64,000 bases of DNA from Aurantiochytrium sp. KH105 (taxonomy: Eukaryota; Sar; Bigyra; Thraustochytrida; Thraustochytriidae). Location of the stretch: assembly GCA_003116975.1 (NCBI GenBank), contig BGKB01000229.1:1-64000 (forward strand), written 5' to 3'. The number at the start of each line of letters is the position of its first letter. Within the stretch, counting starts at the first letter, position 1. Under the pieces are notes generated by a model. That model ran no database searches, had not been told where the DNA came from, and saw only the letters and a list, made by a program, of their open reading frames with translations. This document shows, in pieces, positions 1 through 11,840 of this stretch. Made by a program: the position numbers and the translations under genes.

Positions 1-429
1 AGTCTGCTCGCGACGTTTTGATACTCTAAACCTAGGCTCGAGCTTGTGGTGCGGATCGCTTTCTCTTTTATGTCGCCACTAATGTGTACACACCGACAGG
101 ATGCGCGCACGCGGGCGCGCGTACTCGCTCGATGGTGTGTACCTTGAGCGAGCAAGCGGTGACACTTCTGTTTGCGCAGCGGTACATGTCTCAACAGCAC
201 GTTCCAAGCTATTTTTGTCGTGCATGCCCTTTCTCTTGCCATCAATTCTCAAAACCAGTATCATTCCAGATCAGGCCTGTTGCATACGCATTCTTTGTCG
301 AGCTACTGCGCCAAATTCTCAAGCTCGTGCCAGCTACGTAAGCTCAATTTTCTGCCAGCATAACGCAAGATCTTCAGCATGAGCTGAAGGAGAAGTATAA
401 CACAAGAGTCGCAAGCACGTCTCTTGCGT

Positions 430-2100
430 GAAGCATAGGACTTCAGCCTTGCGAGCCACGCTGCTGATCAATCAGAATATCCAAGCTGCTGTGCCTGCGT
501 CAGCGAAAATGATGACGAACATCTTGAACCCAGGACAAAAGAACCAGCGATCCCTGGCTGACTCACATTGCGCGTCTTGGCTTTACACGCACCAGCCACG
601 AGCCAGCCTCAAGAGGCCTTCTCTGCCGCCGCTCTTCCTCTCGATGCGTCGCAGAAGCCTGAGACGGCAAGCTGCCTTTAGCCAATCATGGCCAAAAGTG
701 CGATATGGCGCAAAAACGCGACGACGATGACGACACAGGCCTCGCATACACTCAGATCAAGCAAGCCACACTCATACGCTCGTTTGCATCGCTTGATCGC
801 ATCATCACTGCATCGATCGCACCTCTTAGAGCAGCTCAGACCGGGTCTGCAAGATTCAAATTCCCGCACAGAGACTTCAAGCTCGACAAGGGCTACATCT
901 CGGCCAAGGCGAGCAGAAACCGTTTCCCAAGTCGACAATGGGACTCGTGCCCAAGACCAGCTCCTCTGGCTCCTTTCATTTGGAGGAAATCGGCTACCCG
1001 GATACAGCAAGATGGGTGAAAACAAGACTGGAGGCGACAAAGTGGCCACATGATGCCCGCCTCGGCTCTTACTCAGGTTCGCCGGCCAGTGAGCGGATGA
1101 CAATAATCCGAACACAGCACATGACGCCGACGCCCGCTACAATACTTTTCCATTGATGTTGAAAGATTGACCGTGGGCCATTCTCCCGCTGCGATCGACA
1201 ACAGCACAGCCAACGTCGCCGCACGAGGTCATCCCCAGCACCAAAGTTCTTGCGAGCCTCCGAGCAAAGCAGGAGCAAGCTACACGATCGACACATGGCG
1301 CCCGTGCTTTTGCTTCTTCACGCGACTGATCTTTGCCGCATCAACTTTGGGGGCAGCATCGGCACAGAGGGCGATCGGCAGCAGCAGCCGCGATTCAAAA
1401 AAAGAAAGAAAAACGCTGCACTCGACTCAGCCGTGAGCTTGGTGCGAGGCCATTGCGCGCTCGAGCAGCATCGTGCACAGCACACCTACGCTGCCTCGTC
1501 CAAGCCTTCTTCGACTGCAAGCACTTGCCAGGGCCCTTGGGCGCTGGGGAATCTTCTCTTCGCCTTGCTTGCTAGTGCACGTGAGGTCAAGTCGTCGGAC
1601 AGCGCGAGACCACCTTTTCGACTCGCCTGCATGCGTTCACCGCAGCTCGTCAGACGCAGTCGCAATCCTGAATCCCCGCTTCTCTCGCGGCTTGCTCGCG
1701 CCGCCGACACCCGCCTTCGCGCCTTCGCGCTCCTCCTCGCGCTCCTCCTCGCCCTCCTCATCTTGGTTGGCTCAATCCATCTCCAAGATGCAGAGCAAAA
1801 CGCTGAGGCGAGACCTGCCACGAGCGCGCGTCCGTCTGGGCACCTCAGGGTCTCAACGCCATCCGTTGGCCCCGCGCGCTGCCTTGGCGCACCCTGGCAC
1901 CTCCGTGGCGCCCGGCTTCGTCATTTGTTTGCGGCTGCGACAACAAGACAAAGAGAGACGTTGAGTGCCAACGACCGAGCGCCGCGGTGCAACTTCATAG
2001 TCCACTTTGCAGCGCGAAAAAGTCACTTGACAAGCGCAAGTCTTGGCGCAAGCTTGCAAGAGCTCAAGCTCACCAAGGATGGATAGGTACGCCAGGCGCC
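430..2100 (+). repeat. Diverged dispersed repeat, copy 1
   Basis: This segment aligns with 2640-4190 in the same orientation. The clearest block is 1355-1985 against about 3555-4165. There both copies share, in the same order, runs such as CAGCCGCGATTC, GTCTTCTTTGAT-like text, GACCTGCCACGAGCGCGC, GGCTCTCAACACCATC-like text, GCGCGCTGCCT and GCGCCCGGCTTCGTC. A weaker match extends left, for example GAGCCAGCCTCAAG near 601 against GAGTCAGCCTCAAG near 2788. Neither copy keeps a shared long reading frame and no terminal inverted repeats are visible. It is either an old segmental duplication or two copies of an unidentified degraded non-coding element. Confidence 0.6.
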
Positions 2101-2639
2101 CCGAAACAGCCTCGCCCGCGAGCTAGCCCGGCCTGGCATGCTTGGCACACCTAATGATTGCGACTCATCGAGGCTGCTCGGCATTAGAGTCGAAAGGCGC
2201 AACCCTGCACGATATGCTCAAGCTGGTGCTGGAATAAGCAAGATCATCAAGGCAGACTCCGTCATCGTGGCAAAAATAAGCGTGTACTGGGATGGCCGTG
2301 AGCGATGTTGAAAGCAAAGAATGCTGAGAAGTGCTGCTGCAAATGGCAATTTTTTTTTTTTGGCGGTCCTCTTGCGAAGATCGAAGTGAGGTCCCAGCCT
2401 TCTTCACCTCCGGCCTTGAAAAGTCTCGTGCTACCTCAGACCCAATGCTTACGCTCTAGAAAAGGGCATGAGCTAAGTTGGCGCTGTGTCCATCGCGCCA
2501 GCTCGTGCCGGCTTCTTTTGCCCGACATTTTGTCAGCGCATCGCAAGAATGACAGCAAGCACCAGGAGAGAACAGGATCACGTGATGTGTACGCACGTAT
2601 TGCGTGACACCATGGTCAAGCAGGTATCGTAATCTGGGC

Positions 2640-4190
2640 CTGAAACGTCTCTTCAAGCTAAAGTGTCGGGGCAATCATCAGTATGGGAAAAGATACGCAT
2701 ATCTTCGAAACCATTCAGTCAGCAATCAAGACCAGCAAGTCCCGGCCATCTCTCATTTCCGATCTGACCTTGGCCATATGACCACGAGTCAGCCTCAAGC
2801 TACCTTCTCTGCTACCGTATTGTCTCTGAGATCATCGTTGCGAGCTTCTTCGACAAGCTCGCCAATGCTACTTCAGCTCGGAAACGCGGCGGCGCAATTT
2901 CAGCCTCGCTCAAGTCCAGCAACCAGCACCCGTGCTCGTCGTGCCGTCTTCTTGGGTCGGTTTTCGCATGTTACACGCCTCAACGCAGCACGCCGGCCGG
3001 CCGGCAAGACCCAAACTCGCGCATGCGTACGCACATACATATTCAGGTCAAGAAAATTCAAGTTTTTGGCAAGGTTGGTGGCGACCGTGTCTCGAATCGA
3101 CGACGATGTCCGCTCCTCACGCGAGATTATCTGGCAGACCCGCAGAGAGACTTTCAAAAGATGCCTCTGGCCTGCTCAGCTGAGGAATGCCAGGATGGAG
3201 CGATCAAGATTACAGGCGACCAAGTAGCTCTCACGACGTCGGCCGCAGCACGCGTGGAGCGCTCGGTGTCCACGTTCGTGAGCCAGTGAGCCATTGGCAA
3301 CGACACATGGTCCAAGCACACACCCCAGCCAAGTCTCCTCGCAGGACTTCGATGCCCTTCGGCCTCTCGCTCGTCACCTGAAAGAGCAACAGCACAGCCC
3401 GTTTCGCCGAACGATGTCATTTCCACTGGTCGAGATTCTTTCGCGTGCACGAGGCACAGCAGCAAGCGACGACTTTGACGACATGGCGCCTACAGTTAAG
3501 CCTCTGATGCTAGCGACCATGGCCGCATGAACTTATGTATTGATGCCTCGCGTTGGCCCTCAAGGCAGCATCGACAAAGCGATTGGCGCTAGCAGCCGCG
3601 ATTCTGAAAAACAATCGACTTTGCTGTAGTCAACTTGAACGTGAGCTCAATGCAAGACCGCCACGCGCACGGGTAGCCCATTGTAAATTACATGCACGCT
3701 GCGCCATTCAAGTCTTCTTTGATCACAAGCGCCCGCGAGAGCACCTGGACGCTGCGGCAGCCTTTTCTTCGCCTTCCTCGTTGCTGCGCAAGAGGCCGAG
3801 ACGCCGGGCAGCGCAAGACGGTCTTTCTGACTCGCATGTCTCCACTGCAGCTCACCATACTCAGCCTCCCCGCTTGTCTCCTGGCTCGCTCGCTCGCGCT
3901 GACGGCACCCGCGCCTGGAGACGACGCCCTCGCGCCTTCGCTCGTCGTTTGCATCATCGTTGGATCAATCCAACTCCAAGCCGCTCCGTGCGCCAAAGCG
4001 CTGCGGCGGGACCTGCCACGAGCGCGCCTGCCTACGCACATCGGGCTCTCAACACCATCTGGCGGGCTCGCGCGCTGCCTGGGCGCGCCCCTCGCCTCTC
4101 CGCGGCGCCCGGCTTCGTCGTTTTGTCTTCGACGATGAGACAGAGAGGTCGAGACTGGCCGACGCGTCTGCCTCGCACCCCTCGTTGCCC
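2640..4190 (+). repeat. Diverged dispersed repeat, copy 2
   Basis: Second copy of the repeat at 430-2100, about 2.2 kb downstream and in the same orientation. Substitutions and small indels run throughout, so the duplication is old. The order of matching blocks is preserved, which argues against chance similarity of GC-rich text. I cannot assign it to a transposon family: no protein motif, target-site duplication or terminal structure is visible. The outer limits are approximate because similarity fades on both sides. Confidence 0.55.
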
Positions 4191-4904
4191 GTCTGTCCTG
4201 TCCTGCTTCTTCCACAGTCGCGCCCAGCTGGGCAGCATCTCATCTCTGAGCACGCTTCGGATAATACCCGGCATCCACGGAGAAACTCAGGTCTGCGCAG
4301 GTGTAATGAGAATGTGGAGCCTCGTCTGCCCGACCGATGAGAAAGTTTCCCCGGTCGACCCTCGCGAGAGCGCGATGCGAGCAGAACGCGATCGATCACA
4401 CGTTGGCGGGCTCGGCTCCAGGCAAACGCGCGCGCGCTCGTACGCGCTCGTACGTGCGTGTGGCGCCCCCTCCCGCGCTCACTTCGCTACGCGCCCTTCT
4501 TGCCTACCCTCGACCCGCGCGGCGTGCTGGGCGATCGGCTGACGAACTGAAATTAGACGGTCGTTATCTTCGCCTGTCTGCCTGCTGCGCGCTTGCGTCG
4601 TCGACACCAAGCACGAGACGCTCGTAGAGAAGCCTCGCTAAACGAACAACGCATGCGTCTTGCCCTCGTGCACGTGGCGCCAAGTTTCTCTGGCTGCCGC
4701 GCCGCTGCGGTCTCGACTCCTTTCGCTCGTCGCCTGACAGCGTCCTCGCTCTCGTGGCCAGATTCACGACGTCATCTTGGAGAAAGACGTGTCGACGTTG
4801 TATCAGCTGCAAGCGTATACTGATCCCTGCAGAGCATCAATTTGAAGTTGTACTTTTCGTGAGGAGGCCGCGTAAGAAGCTGTAAGGGCCACGAGTTCAA
4901 GACG

Positions 4905-7900
4905 ATGAATTTTCATGGCGATGGTGCACTTCCAAAAGCAGTTGAGGCGATCGAAAACGGCGCGACAGAAATTGAGTACGTAAACGACAAATTCTGAGAC
5001 CTCCCAAAACAAGAGCTGACCACAACTCACGTACGCGCGCACGCACGCGTGGGATGCGACGGAATGCATCCCTCGGCGCAATTTCGTTCATCTTGGCGTC
5101 TCATGTTATGACGAGCGCAGTCTTCGCAGCAAAAAGATCGGCGACGAGGGCGCCACAGCGCTGGCGAACGCACTCGCGAGCAACGAGTCGCTGCATACGT
5201 TATTGTAAGTCATTGCGACGAAGTGACAATCGGGCCAGAAGCTCTGGAAGCAACAAGAGCTGACCACAACTCACGTCGCATGCACGCATGGGATGCGACG
5301 GAATGCAACCCTTGTCGCGATTTTGTTTATCTTGCGTCTCATATTATGACGAGCACAGTCTTTACAACAGCAATTTCGGCGACAAGGGCGCCACGGCGCT
5401 GGCGAACGCACTCGCGAGCAATGAGTCGCTGCAGACGCTAAGGTAAGTTATTGCGACAACGTGAAACCAGAGCCGAGCCCGAGAAGTAACAAGCGCTGAC
5501 CGCAACTCACGTACGCACGCACGCACGGGGTGCGACGAAACACAACCCTTGGCACAATTTCGTTCATCTTGGCGGCTTATGTTATGACGAGAGCAGCCTT
5601 GAGAGCAACAACATTGGCGACGAGGGCGCCAGTGCGCTGGCGAACGCACTCGTAACAAACGAGGCGCTGCACACGCTTGCGTAAGTCATCACGACAAAGT
5701 GAAGGTGGGGCCCGAAGCCCGATAAGCAACAAGAGCTGACCACAACTCGCGCCCGTACGCACGCATGGGATGCAACCCTTGGCGCGATTTCGTTCATCTT
5801 GGCGTCTCTTGTATTGATGAGCGCAGACTTTGGGAAAACAATATCTGCGATAAGGGCGCCACGGCGCTGGCGAACGCACTTGTAAAGAACGAGACGCTGC
5901 ACACGCTAGCGTAAGTCATTGCAGCAAAGTGAAAGTGGGGCCAGAAGCCCGACAAGCAACAAGAGCTGACCACAACTCGCGTACGCACGCACACGTGAGG
6001 TGCGACGGAACACAACCCTTGGCGCAATTTTGTTCATCTTGGCGGCTTATGTTATGACGAGCGCAGCCTTGAGAGCAACAACATTGACGACGAGGGCGCC
6101 AGTGCGCTGGCGAACGCACTCGTTAAGAACGAGGCGCTGCACACGCTTGCGTAAGTCATTGCGACAAAGAGAATTGGGGCCAGAAGCCCGACAAGCAACA
6201 AGAGCTGACCACAACGCACGCCCATACGCACGCATGGGATGCAACCCTCGGCGGGATTTCGTTCAGCTTGGCGTCTCTTGTATCGATGAGCGCAGACTTT
6301 GGAAGAACAATATCGGCGACGATGGCGCCAGTGCGCTGGCGAACGCACTCGTTAAGAACGAGGCGCTGCACACGCTTGCGTAAGTCATTGCGACAACGTG
6401 AAAGTGGGGCCAGAAGCCCGACAAGCAACAAGAGCTGACCACAACTCACGTGCGCACGCGCGCATGGGGTGCGACGGAATACAACCCTTGGCGCAATTTC
6501 GTTCATCTTGGCGGCTTATGTTATGACGAGAGCAGTCTTGAGAACAACAACATCGGCGACGAGGGCGCCATTGCGCTGGCGAACGCACTCGCGAGCAATG
6601 AGTCTCTGCACACGCTCAAGTAAGTCATTGCGGCAAAGTGAAAGTGGGACCAGAAGCCCAAGAAGCAACAAGAGCTGACCGCAACTCACGGACGCACGCA
6701 CGCATGGGATGCGACGAAATGCAACCGTTGGCGCGATGTCGTTCATCTTGGCGTCTCATGTCACGACGAGCGCAGTCTTAAAGAGAACAAGATCGGCGCA
6801 GAGGGCGCCACGGCGCTGGCGAACGCACTCGCGAACAATGAGTCGCTGCATACGCTAATGTAAGTCATTACGACAAAGTGAAAGTGGGACCAGAAGCTCA
6901 AAAAGCAGCAAGAGCTGACTACAATTCACGTACGCACGCACGCATGGGATACGACGGAATGCAACCTTTGACGCGATTCTGTTCATCTTTGCGTCTCATG
7001 TTATGACAAGCGCAGCTTTGACGGCAACAATATCGGCAACAAGGGCGCCACGGCGCTGGAGAATGCACTCGCGAGGAACAAGACGCTGCAGACGCTAACG
7101 TACGTTTCGAAGATGTGCTGTTAAAGTCTGCGCCATCTTTTTTCTGACAGTCCCAAATCAGCATCGATTACAACAACCCTGCGCTCGAGGCCGCTCTCGA
7201 AAGCAATCGGGCCTTGTACGAACAGAGTCTGACGCCTCTTATGCAAGCGTGCAAGAAGGGCGATCTTGCAAGTGCAAAAGAGCTCGTGGCGGATGGGGCA
7301 CACATCGATGCACGTGACGACCTGGGCCTGACTCCAATGGTCCATGCTTGCGATGCCAGCGATAATGAAAAGGGTCTGATCATAGCCAAGCTTCTTTTCG
7401 AGAACAGCGCAGGCCTTTCGAGCGAGTCCTTCGGGCTGAAGAAGGCCCTTGCGCATGCTTCTTCCAAGGATTGCACGGAAATATACGCCTTTCTTTCTTT
7501 TTTACACTCGCTCCCGCTCGCAAATGCCGACACCAAGTGTGCGCGGAGGGTCGTTCTCAATCTTTTTCAAGCAGACGTGCGCACAGTCAGGACGGCTCGC
7601 GGCCTTTCTTTCTCTCGACTTTCGACCCTTGGAATTTCCGATCTTAATCAGCGAATTTCGTTCGTGACAATATTTGCTATCGAGCCAGAGATGAGCGCGC
7701 TCGAAGCGCTCGCTGCGCAAGCCTCGCTCGCTCGCAAGATGCGTAGCGAGACGCGAAGCGAGATGCGTAGCAAGGTGCGTAGCGAGATGCGTAGCGTGGG
7801 CACATTCGACCAATACTTATCTCTGCAAGACGAAATTGCAAAAGCGATCGGGCCCAAAAGCCCGATCGTTGTTCTTGCAAAGTTCGATGCGCAGCAGTTG

Positions 7901-10795
7901 ATTGCAAAGAAACAAGTCGAAAAATTTGAGACATTTCAAGGGCAAGTTCGAGACGCACCGGAGCGAGCGCCCGAACGGAATCAAGCTCGAGAGGAAGCCG
8001 TAAGATTAATCGAAGAAGCATTGGCAGACGGAAGTGAAGGCGAGCTTGAAAAGCTCAGAAAGGAGTTTGTTTCTGAGAACGTGCTTGACAAGTTTCGAGA
8101 GGTTTGCTCCGCTTTGACCGGCGTCGAACCCACGCTCGACCTTCCACCAGATGATGTGGTCACCCCTGAGCGTGTACATAAGATTACTCAGAAAACCCAT
8201 GATGCCCTCAAGGCATGGATGGAGCAAAATAAGACACGGCTTGCGTATGAGCGCACAGTGGCCGCGATGGACAGACTGAATGAGAAAGCAGCATGTGCGA
8301 CATTTCTCATGTACCCAAAGAAAAGACGCGAGCTGGCGCCCAACATTCGAGCTATCGAAGTCGCTCTTACAGAAGAAGTTAACGTCTTGTGTGCTGCAGA
8401 TACGGATGCGGATGCGGATGTGGCGCAAGACTTTCCTTCTGAGGCACTTCAACTCGAATTGGCAACTATGACCGCATTCTATGAGCGATTTTTAGCGTTT
8501 AGCATCATGCGCTTGATTTCCGCAGCAATGGAACTCGGGCAGTGGCTCTCGCGTCTGAAGCCCGGTCTCTCATCGCCGAGCACCGAAGACGTACAACGTC
8601 TTTTCGATGTTATTCAAAGCAAGACCAGAAAGCGCAAGCGTCTTGCCCTCGATCTTGAAGATGCCCGCGAGGATGCCAGGAGAGGCACAGAAGATGCTAA
8701 GGCGAGGGTTGTACGTCTTGAGGAAGAGCTAACTCAGATAGGGAATGTCTACAAGCTGGACAGTGAGCTTCGCAGAACGCGTGCGCGCGTACTGCGCCAT
8801 GCAGAGGAGCATTATCCCGAACTAATTCATGATCGAACGTGGCTTGAGAGCATTGACGTGACTGATCCTGCCACTCAGAAGTTATCTGAGCTGGGGCTTT
8901 TGCTCACAAACGCAAAACGCAAAGATTTCCAGGAACTCGCACACCTTGCGTCGAGTCCTGGCAAGTCTGTGCAAAAAGTGCGTCGTCCCGATGGCGGCGA
9001 TCTCGTTCTCAAGGCGTTCCATCTTGGCAACAAAGAGGAGAGCAGTCGCTTTTACCGCCAAGTCACAGCGCTTGCTCAACTCCAGTCGGCCTATATAGTG
9101 CGCATTCAGGGCGTGTTCATGCAGGATGCCCATCAGGGCTGCATTTTAATGCCCTTTTACGAAGGCGGCGATCTTGCCAATTGGATCGTCGATAATCCCC
9201 ATGCAGAATTTGCGACGCGTAGACGCATCGCTATCGGTCTTTTGAGCGGCCTGCACGACCTGCACTCGCGAGGCCTTGTGCATTGCGATATCAAGCCAGG
9301 AAACGTCTTTCTTGCAAAGGGTTTATCGCCGGTGCTTGGGGACTTTGACGGCGTCCAGATGCACGACGTGACCATGACCCAGCCTTTGCAGACGACCATC
9401 AGATACATGGCGCCCGAGCTGCGCCACGGAAACGTCGACAAGGTTGAGCCTGCCGTGGACATGTTCTCTGTGGGCGTGGTTCTCGCGGAGCTCTTCGAGG
9501 ATACAAAGATATCTGACGCGACTCAATCGCTTGTTTCGTCTCTGCAATCCGCAGACCCAAGTCAGAGGCCGACTGCACTCGCAGCCTTGCGACACGAAGC
9601 CTTTCAGGTCGAGCCTGTGAAGGTCGCCTCGTGTACAATTTGCCTTGACAATTGGCTCGTCAGAGAGGGCGTCTCTTGCGCTGACGGCCACTTCACGTGC
9701 AGAGAGTGCCTGAGCGAGTCGGTTCGTGCCGCTGCTCAGCCTCAGGCCTGTGTTAACTTGCAACGAGACGGAAGCATGCGATGTGTGACACCAAACTGCG
9801 ACCATGTCGTCTCTGGACGTTCCATTGCAGCCGCGGTTCCAGACGAGGATTTCGCAGCTCTGCTTAACATTGTGCGCGCGCACTTTGAGCAAGACGCTGC
9901 AGCCGAACAAGAGCGCCAGCTCCGTCATCGCGTCGACGCAGCGCTCCGCGAACATGGTCTCGACCCGACGACGCAGAATCACATTCGTACCATTCAAGAT
10001 GAGGTCCTCGCCATATCGTGCCCGCGCTGTTCGGCGGTCTTTGCTGACTTTGACGGCTGCTGTGCTCTCAAATGCGGCGCTTGCTCATGCTACTTTTGCG
10101 CGTGGTGCTTGCAGGATACAGGCGATGACATAGATGCTTGCCATCAGCACGTTGCGAGGTGCGCATCAAAGCCTGCTGGTGAACAGGACCCATTATTTAG
10201 CGAATTTGCTATCGTGCAGCAAGTATGGGCTCGGCTTCGAGCACAGAGTCTTCGTGAATACCTGGCAGATATTCAGGATGCAGGCGTTCGAGCTGACGTT
10301 CAGCGGAGACTGCGTCCTCTCATCACGTCGGCAATTGTTGACGAGACGCCCGAGTATCAGTACGACGCTTTCCTCACGCACGACTGGGGTGAGAACGGCG
10401 CGAATCACGAGTTCGTGAGATTGGTAAACGCGAAGCTTCAGAGCGCGGACAAGGTTACGTGGTTTGATGGGGAACGCCTACGCGGCGACATTGTCCAGCA
10501 AATCACGCACGGCATTGAGAACTCGCGCAAAGTGGTAGTTTTCATCACGGAGCGATATATGCACAAACTTGAGACTGGCGGCAACGACTACTGCAGGGAT
10601 GAGTTCATGACGGCTGTTCGCATTCACACGCCAGCGAGAATGATCGCCGTCGTCCTGGAAGCAGCGATGCTCGACCAGTCGTTGTGGCGAGGACCACTGC
10701 AGTTTAGCCTCGGCGGCCATCTTTACATCGACTTTACAACGCCAGCCAAGCATGAAGAGAACTTTTCTTTCCTGCTGGATTGCATCAATGCTTGA
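4905..10795 (+). CDS. LRR-ankyrin-kinase-RING/IBR-TIR multidomain protein, 11 exons
   Basis: Spliced model of 1,486 residues. Exons: 4905-4975, 5121-5204, 5359-5442, 5597-5680, 5827-5910, 6067-6150, 6296-6379, 6536-6619, 6776-6859, 7016-7099, 7162-10795. All ten introns are phase 2 with GTAAGT or GTACGT donors and CAG acceptors, and the frame holds throughout. The start ATG at 4905 follows an in-frame stop at 4860. Residues 1-293 are LRRs of the ribonuclease-inhibitor type; about 294-390 are ankyrin-like. About 390-870 are charged helices. About 880-1095 are a protein kinase: Lys893 in VLKAF, HCDIKPGN at 983, DFD in place of DFG at 1003, then MAPE. The HCD triad makes it non-RD. A RING-like Cys/His cluster starts at 1100 and an IBR/RING2-like cluster at 1229. 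A TIR domain runs from YDAFLTHDW (1343) with YCRDEF, whose Glu1423 sits where the TIR NADase glutamate is expected. Each domain is a known signalling module. An immune or stress receptor role, ubiquitin ligation and NAD cleavage are inference. Confidence 0.88.
4976..7161 (+). repeat. Tandem LRR exon-intron array
   Basis: Nine 84-nt exons, each encoding one 28-residue LRR, alternate with introns of 145, 154, 154, 146, 156, 145, 156, 156 and 156 nt; a last intron of 62 nt follows. Introns are nearly as alike as exons. They begin GTAAGTCATTGCGACAA, contain a GAGCTGACCACAACTCACG block and an ACGC-rich stretch, and end in variants of GACGAGCGCAG. Repeats starting LES (5597, 6067) alternate with repeats starting LW (5827, 6296) and carry matching 145/156-nt introns. 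This shows that a two-exon unit of about 470 bp was itself duplicated. Every exon is 84 nt in phase 2, so gain, loss or skipping of any one keeps the frame. Confidence 0.9.
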
Positions 10796-11840
10796 GCCTG
10801 ATGTGTTGCGTGGAAGCGAATCAAACTTGATGCAAAGGCTACCGTGAAAATATAAACTCGGCTTGCAGTTGGCCGCAATGAAATGTTATGTTATGTTTGT
10901 TCTTTTTATCTCTGGTTGCAATGAGCAAATGTGAACAAGGCAAGCGACGATTGATACGATATCGTGGAGAGGCCACAACGCTTTCCATGGAACGTGGCCT
11001 TTTCTCCCGAATGAAGATAGCAACAGCGCCAAAGAGGCCAATGAGCATCGGGAAAAGCAGGTTCATGAGCAGCAGCTGTGAAACCGAACTAAGCGGGCCG
11101 AACGCTATCCCGGCTTAAGAAAAACGTAACTGCAGAGCATCTTAGCAGAATGAAGTGCGAGTCCTGCTTCTTGTATCATCGCCCTCCTGAACGTCGATTT
11201 TGATATTCAGATGATAGATGTCATGCAGATGCGCCTTTTTTACACCTTCTGGTGATGATTCCGGGTCTCGTACTTCAATAACCCTCGGTATCTCTTCCAC
11301 GCCCATTCTTGAGACGTAGGCATGCATGTTTATGAGAACGCATATTCCATTTGCCCTCACATTCGATCATACCACGTGGGCAACTCCTCATCTCATTCGC
11401 ACTGAGCAGAGAAGTAACTTAGGGCCGGGTTAGTAGTGTGATAGGGGACTGCACGCGAAGTCCCGGTGTTGAATGTATTTCTACTCTTTTTTTTTTCTCT
11501 CTCTCTTTCCAGATTTGAGAGTGGTAGGGCGTTGCGCAAAAGTTCGACCTGACCTCATCTGGCTGCTTCAATCCTACGCCATTCGTCCGCCAGCAATGGG
11601 GCCGCAATATTTTCGTCGCTGCTGGTCGCTTCGCTCGTACGGCGCAGGTAGCTCCATCTTTTTAACTTTTTTCTCCCTCCTTAGCTTCGTTCTGGCCGTC
11701 GCCGTCGAAGTCGTGCCGGCAGGCCTGACACGCCTCGCCCACGGCCATGATCGCGGCGTCACGCGGAGACAAGGTCCCGAAACATTCGATCTTTCTTAGA
11801 TAAACAGTGGTGTTACTTTTGCGCCCTGGCGCCAACATGT
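10796..11840. other. Intergenic region with weak minus-strand ORF fragments
   Basis: This gap is AT-richer than its neighbours. Two short minus-strand frames look mildly coding. One at 11142-11360 has no family match and contains VEEIPRVIEVRD. One at 10839-11066 has a hydrophobic stretch, LLFPMLIGLFGAVAIFI, and is preceded by a possible acceptor TTTCACAG. I could not join them with credible splice sites, so no gene is called. A pyrimidine-rich tract lies at 11485-11512. Confidence 0.35.

Larger units (their letters stand above)
1..4904. other. Gene-free left flank
   Basis: I see no supportable gene in this stretch. Open frames up to about 330 codons exist on both strands, but they begin on non-ATG codons or overlap one another. 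Their translations are Arg/Ser/Ala/Pro-rich, as expected from GC-rich non-coding DNA, and show no family motif. The region holds two diverged copies of one repeat (listed separately) and a 13-nt T run near 2338-2352. The last in-frame stop before the LRR gene start lies at 4860-4862, so its promoter and 5' leader probably lie in about 4400-4904. Confidence 0.6.

Noticed and set aside
1250-2086. 278-codon frame in the left flank
   Set aside because: Part of a repeat whose other copy has no matching frame. Composition is Arg/Ala/Ser without motifs.
3553-4542. 329-codon frame in the second repeat copy
   Set aside because: The reading frame is not conserved with the first copy and its translation shows no family resemblance.
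10839-11360. Possible minus-strand two-exon membrane protein
   Set aside because: A TM-like stretch and a coding-looking segment exist, but no credible donor-acceptor pair joins them and no start is evident.
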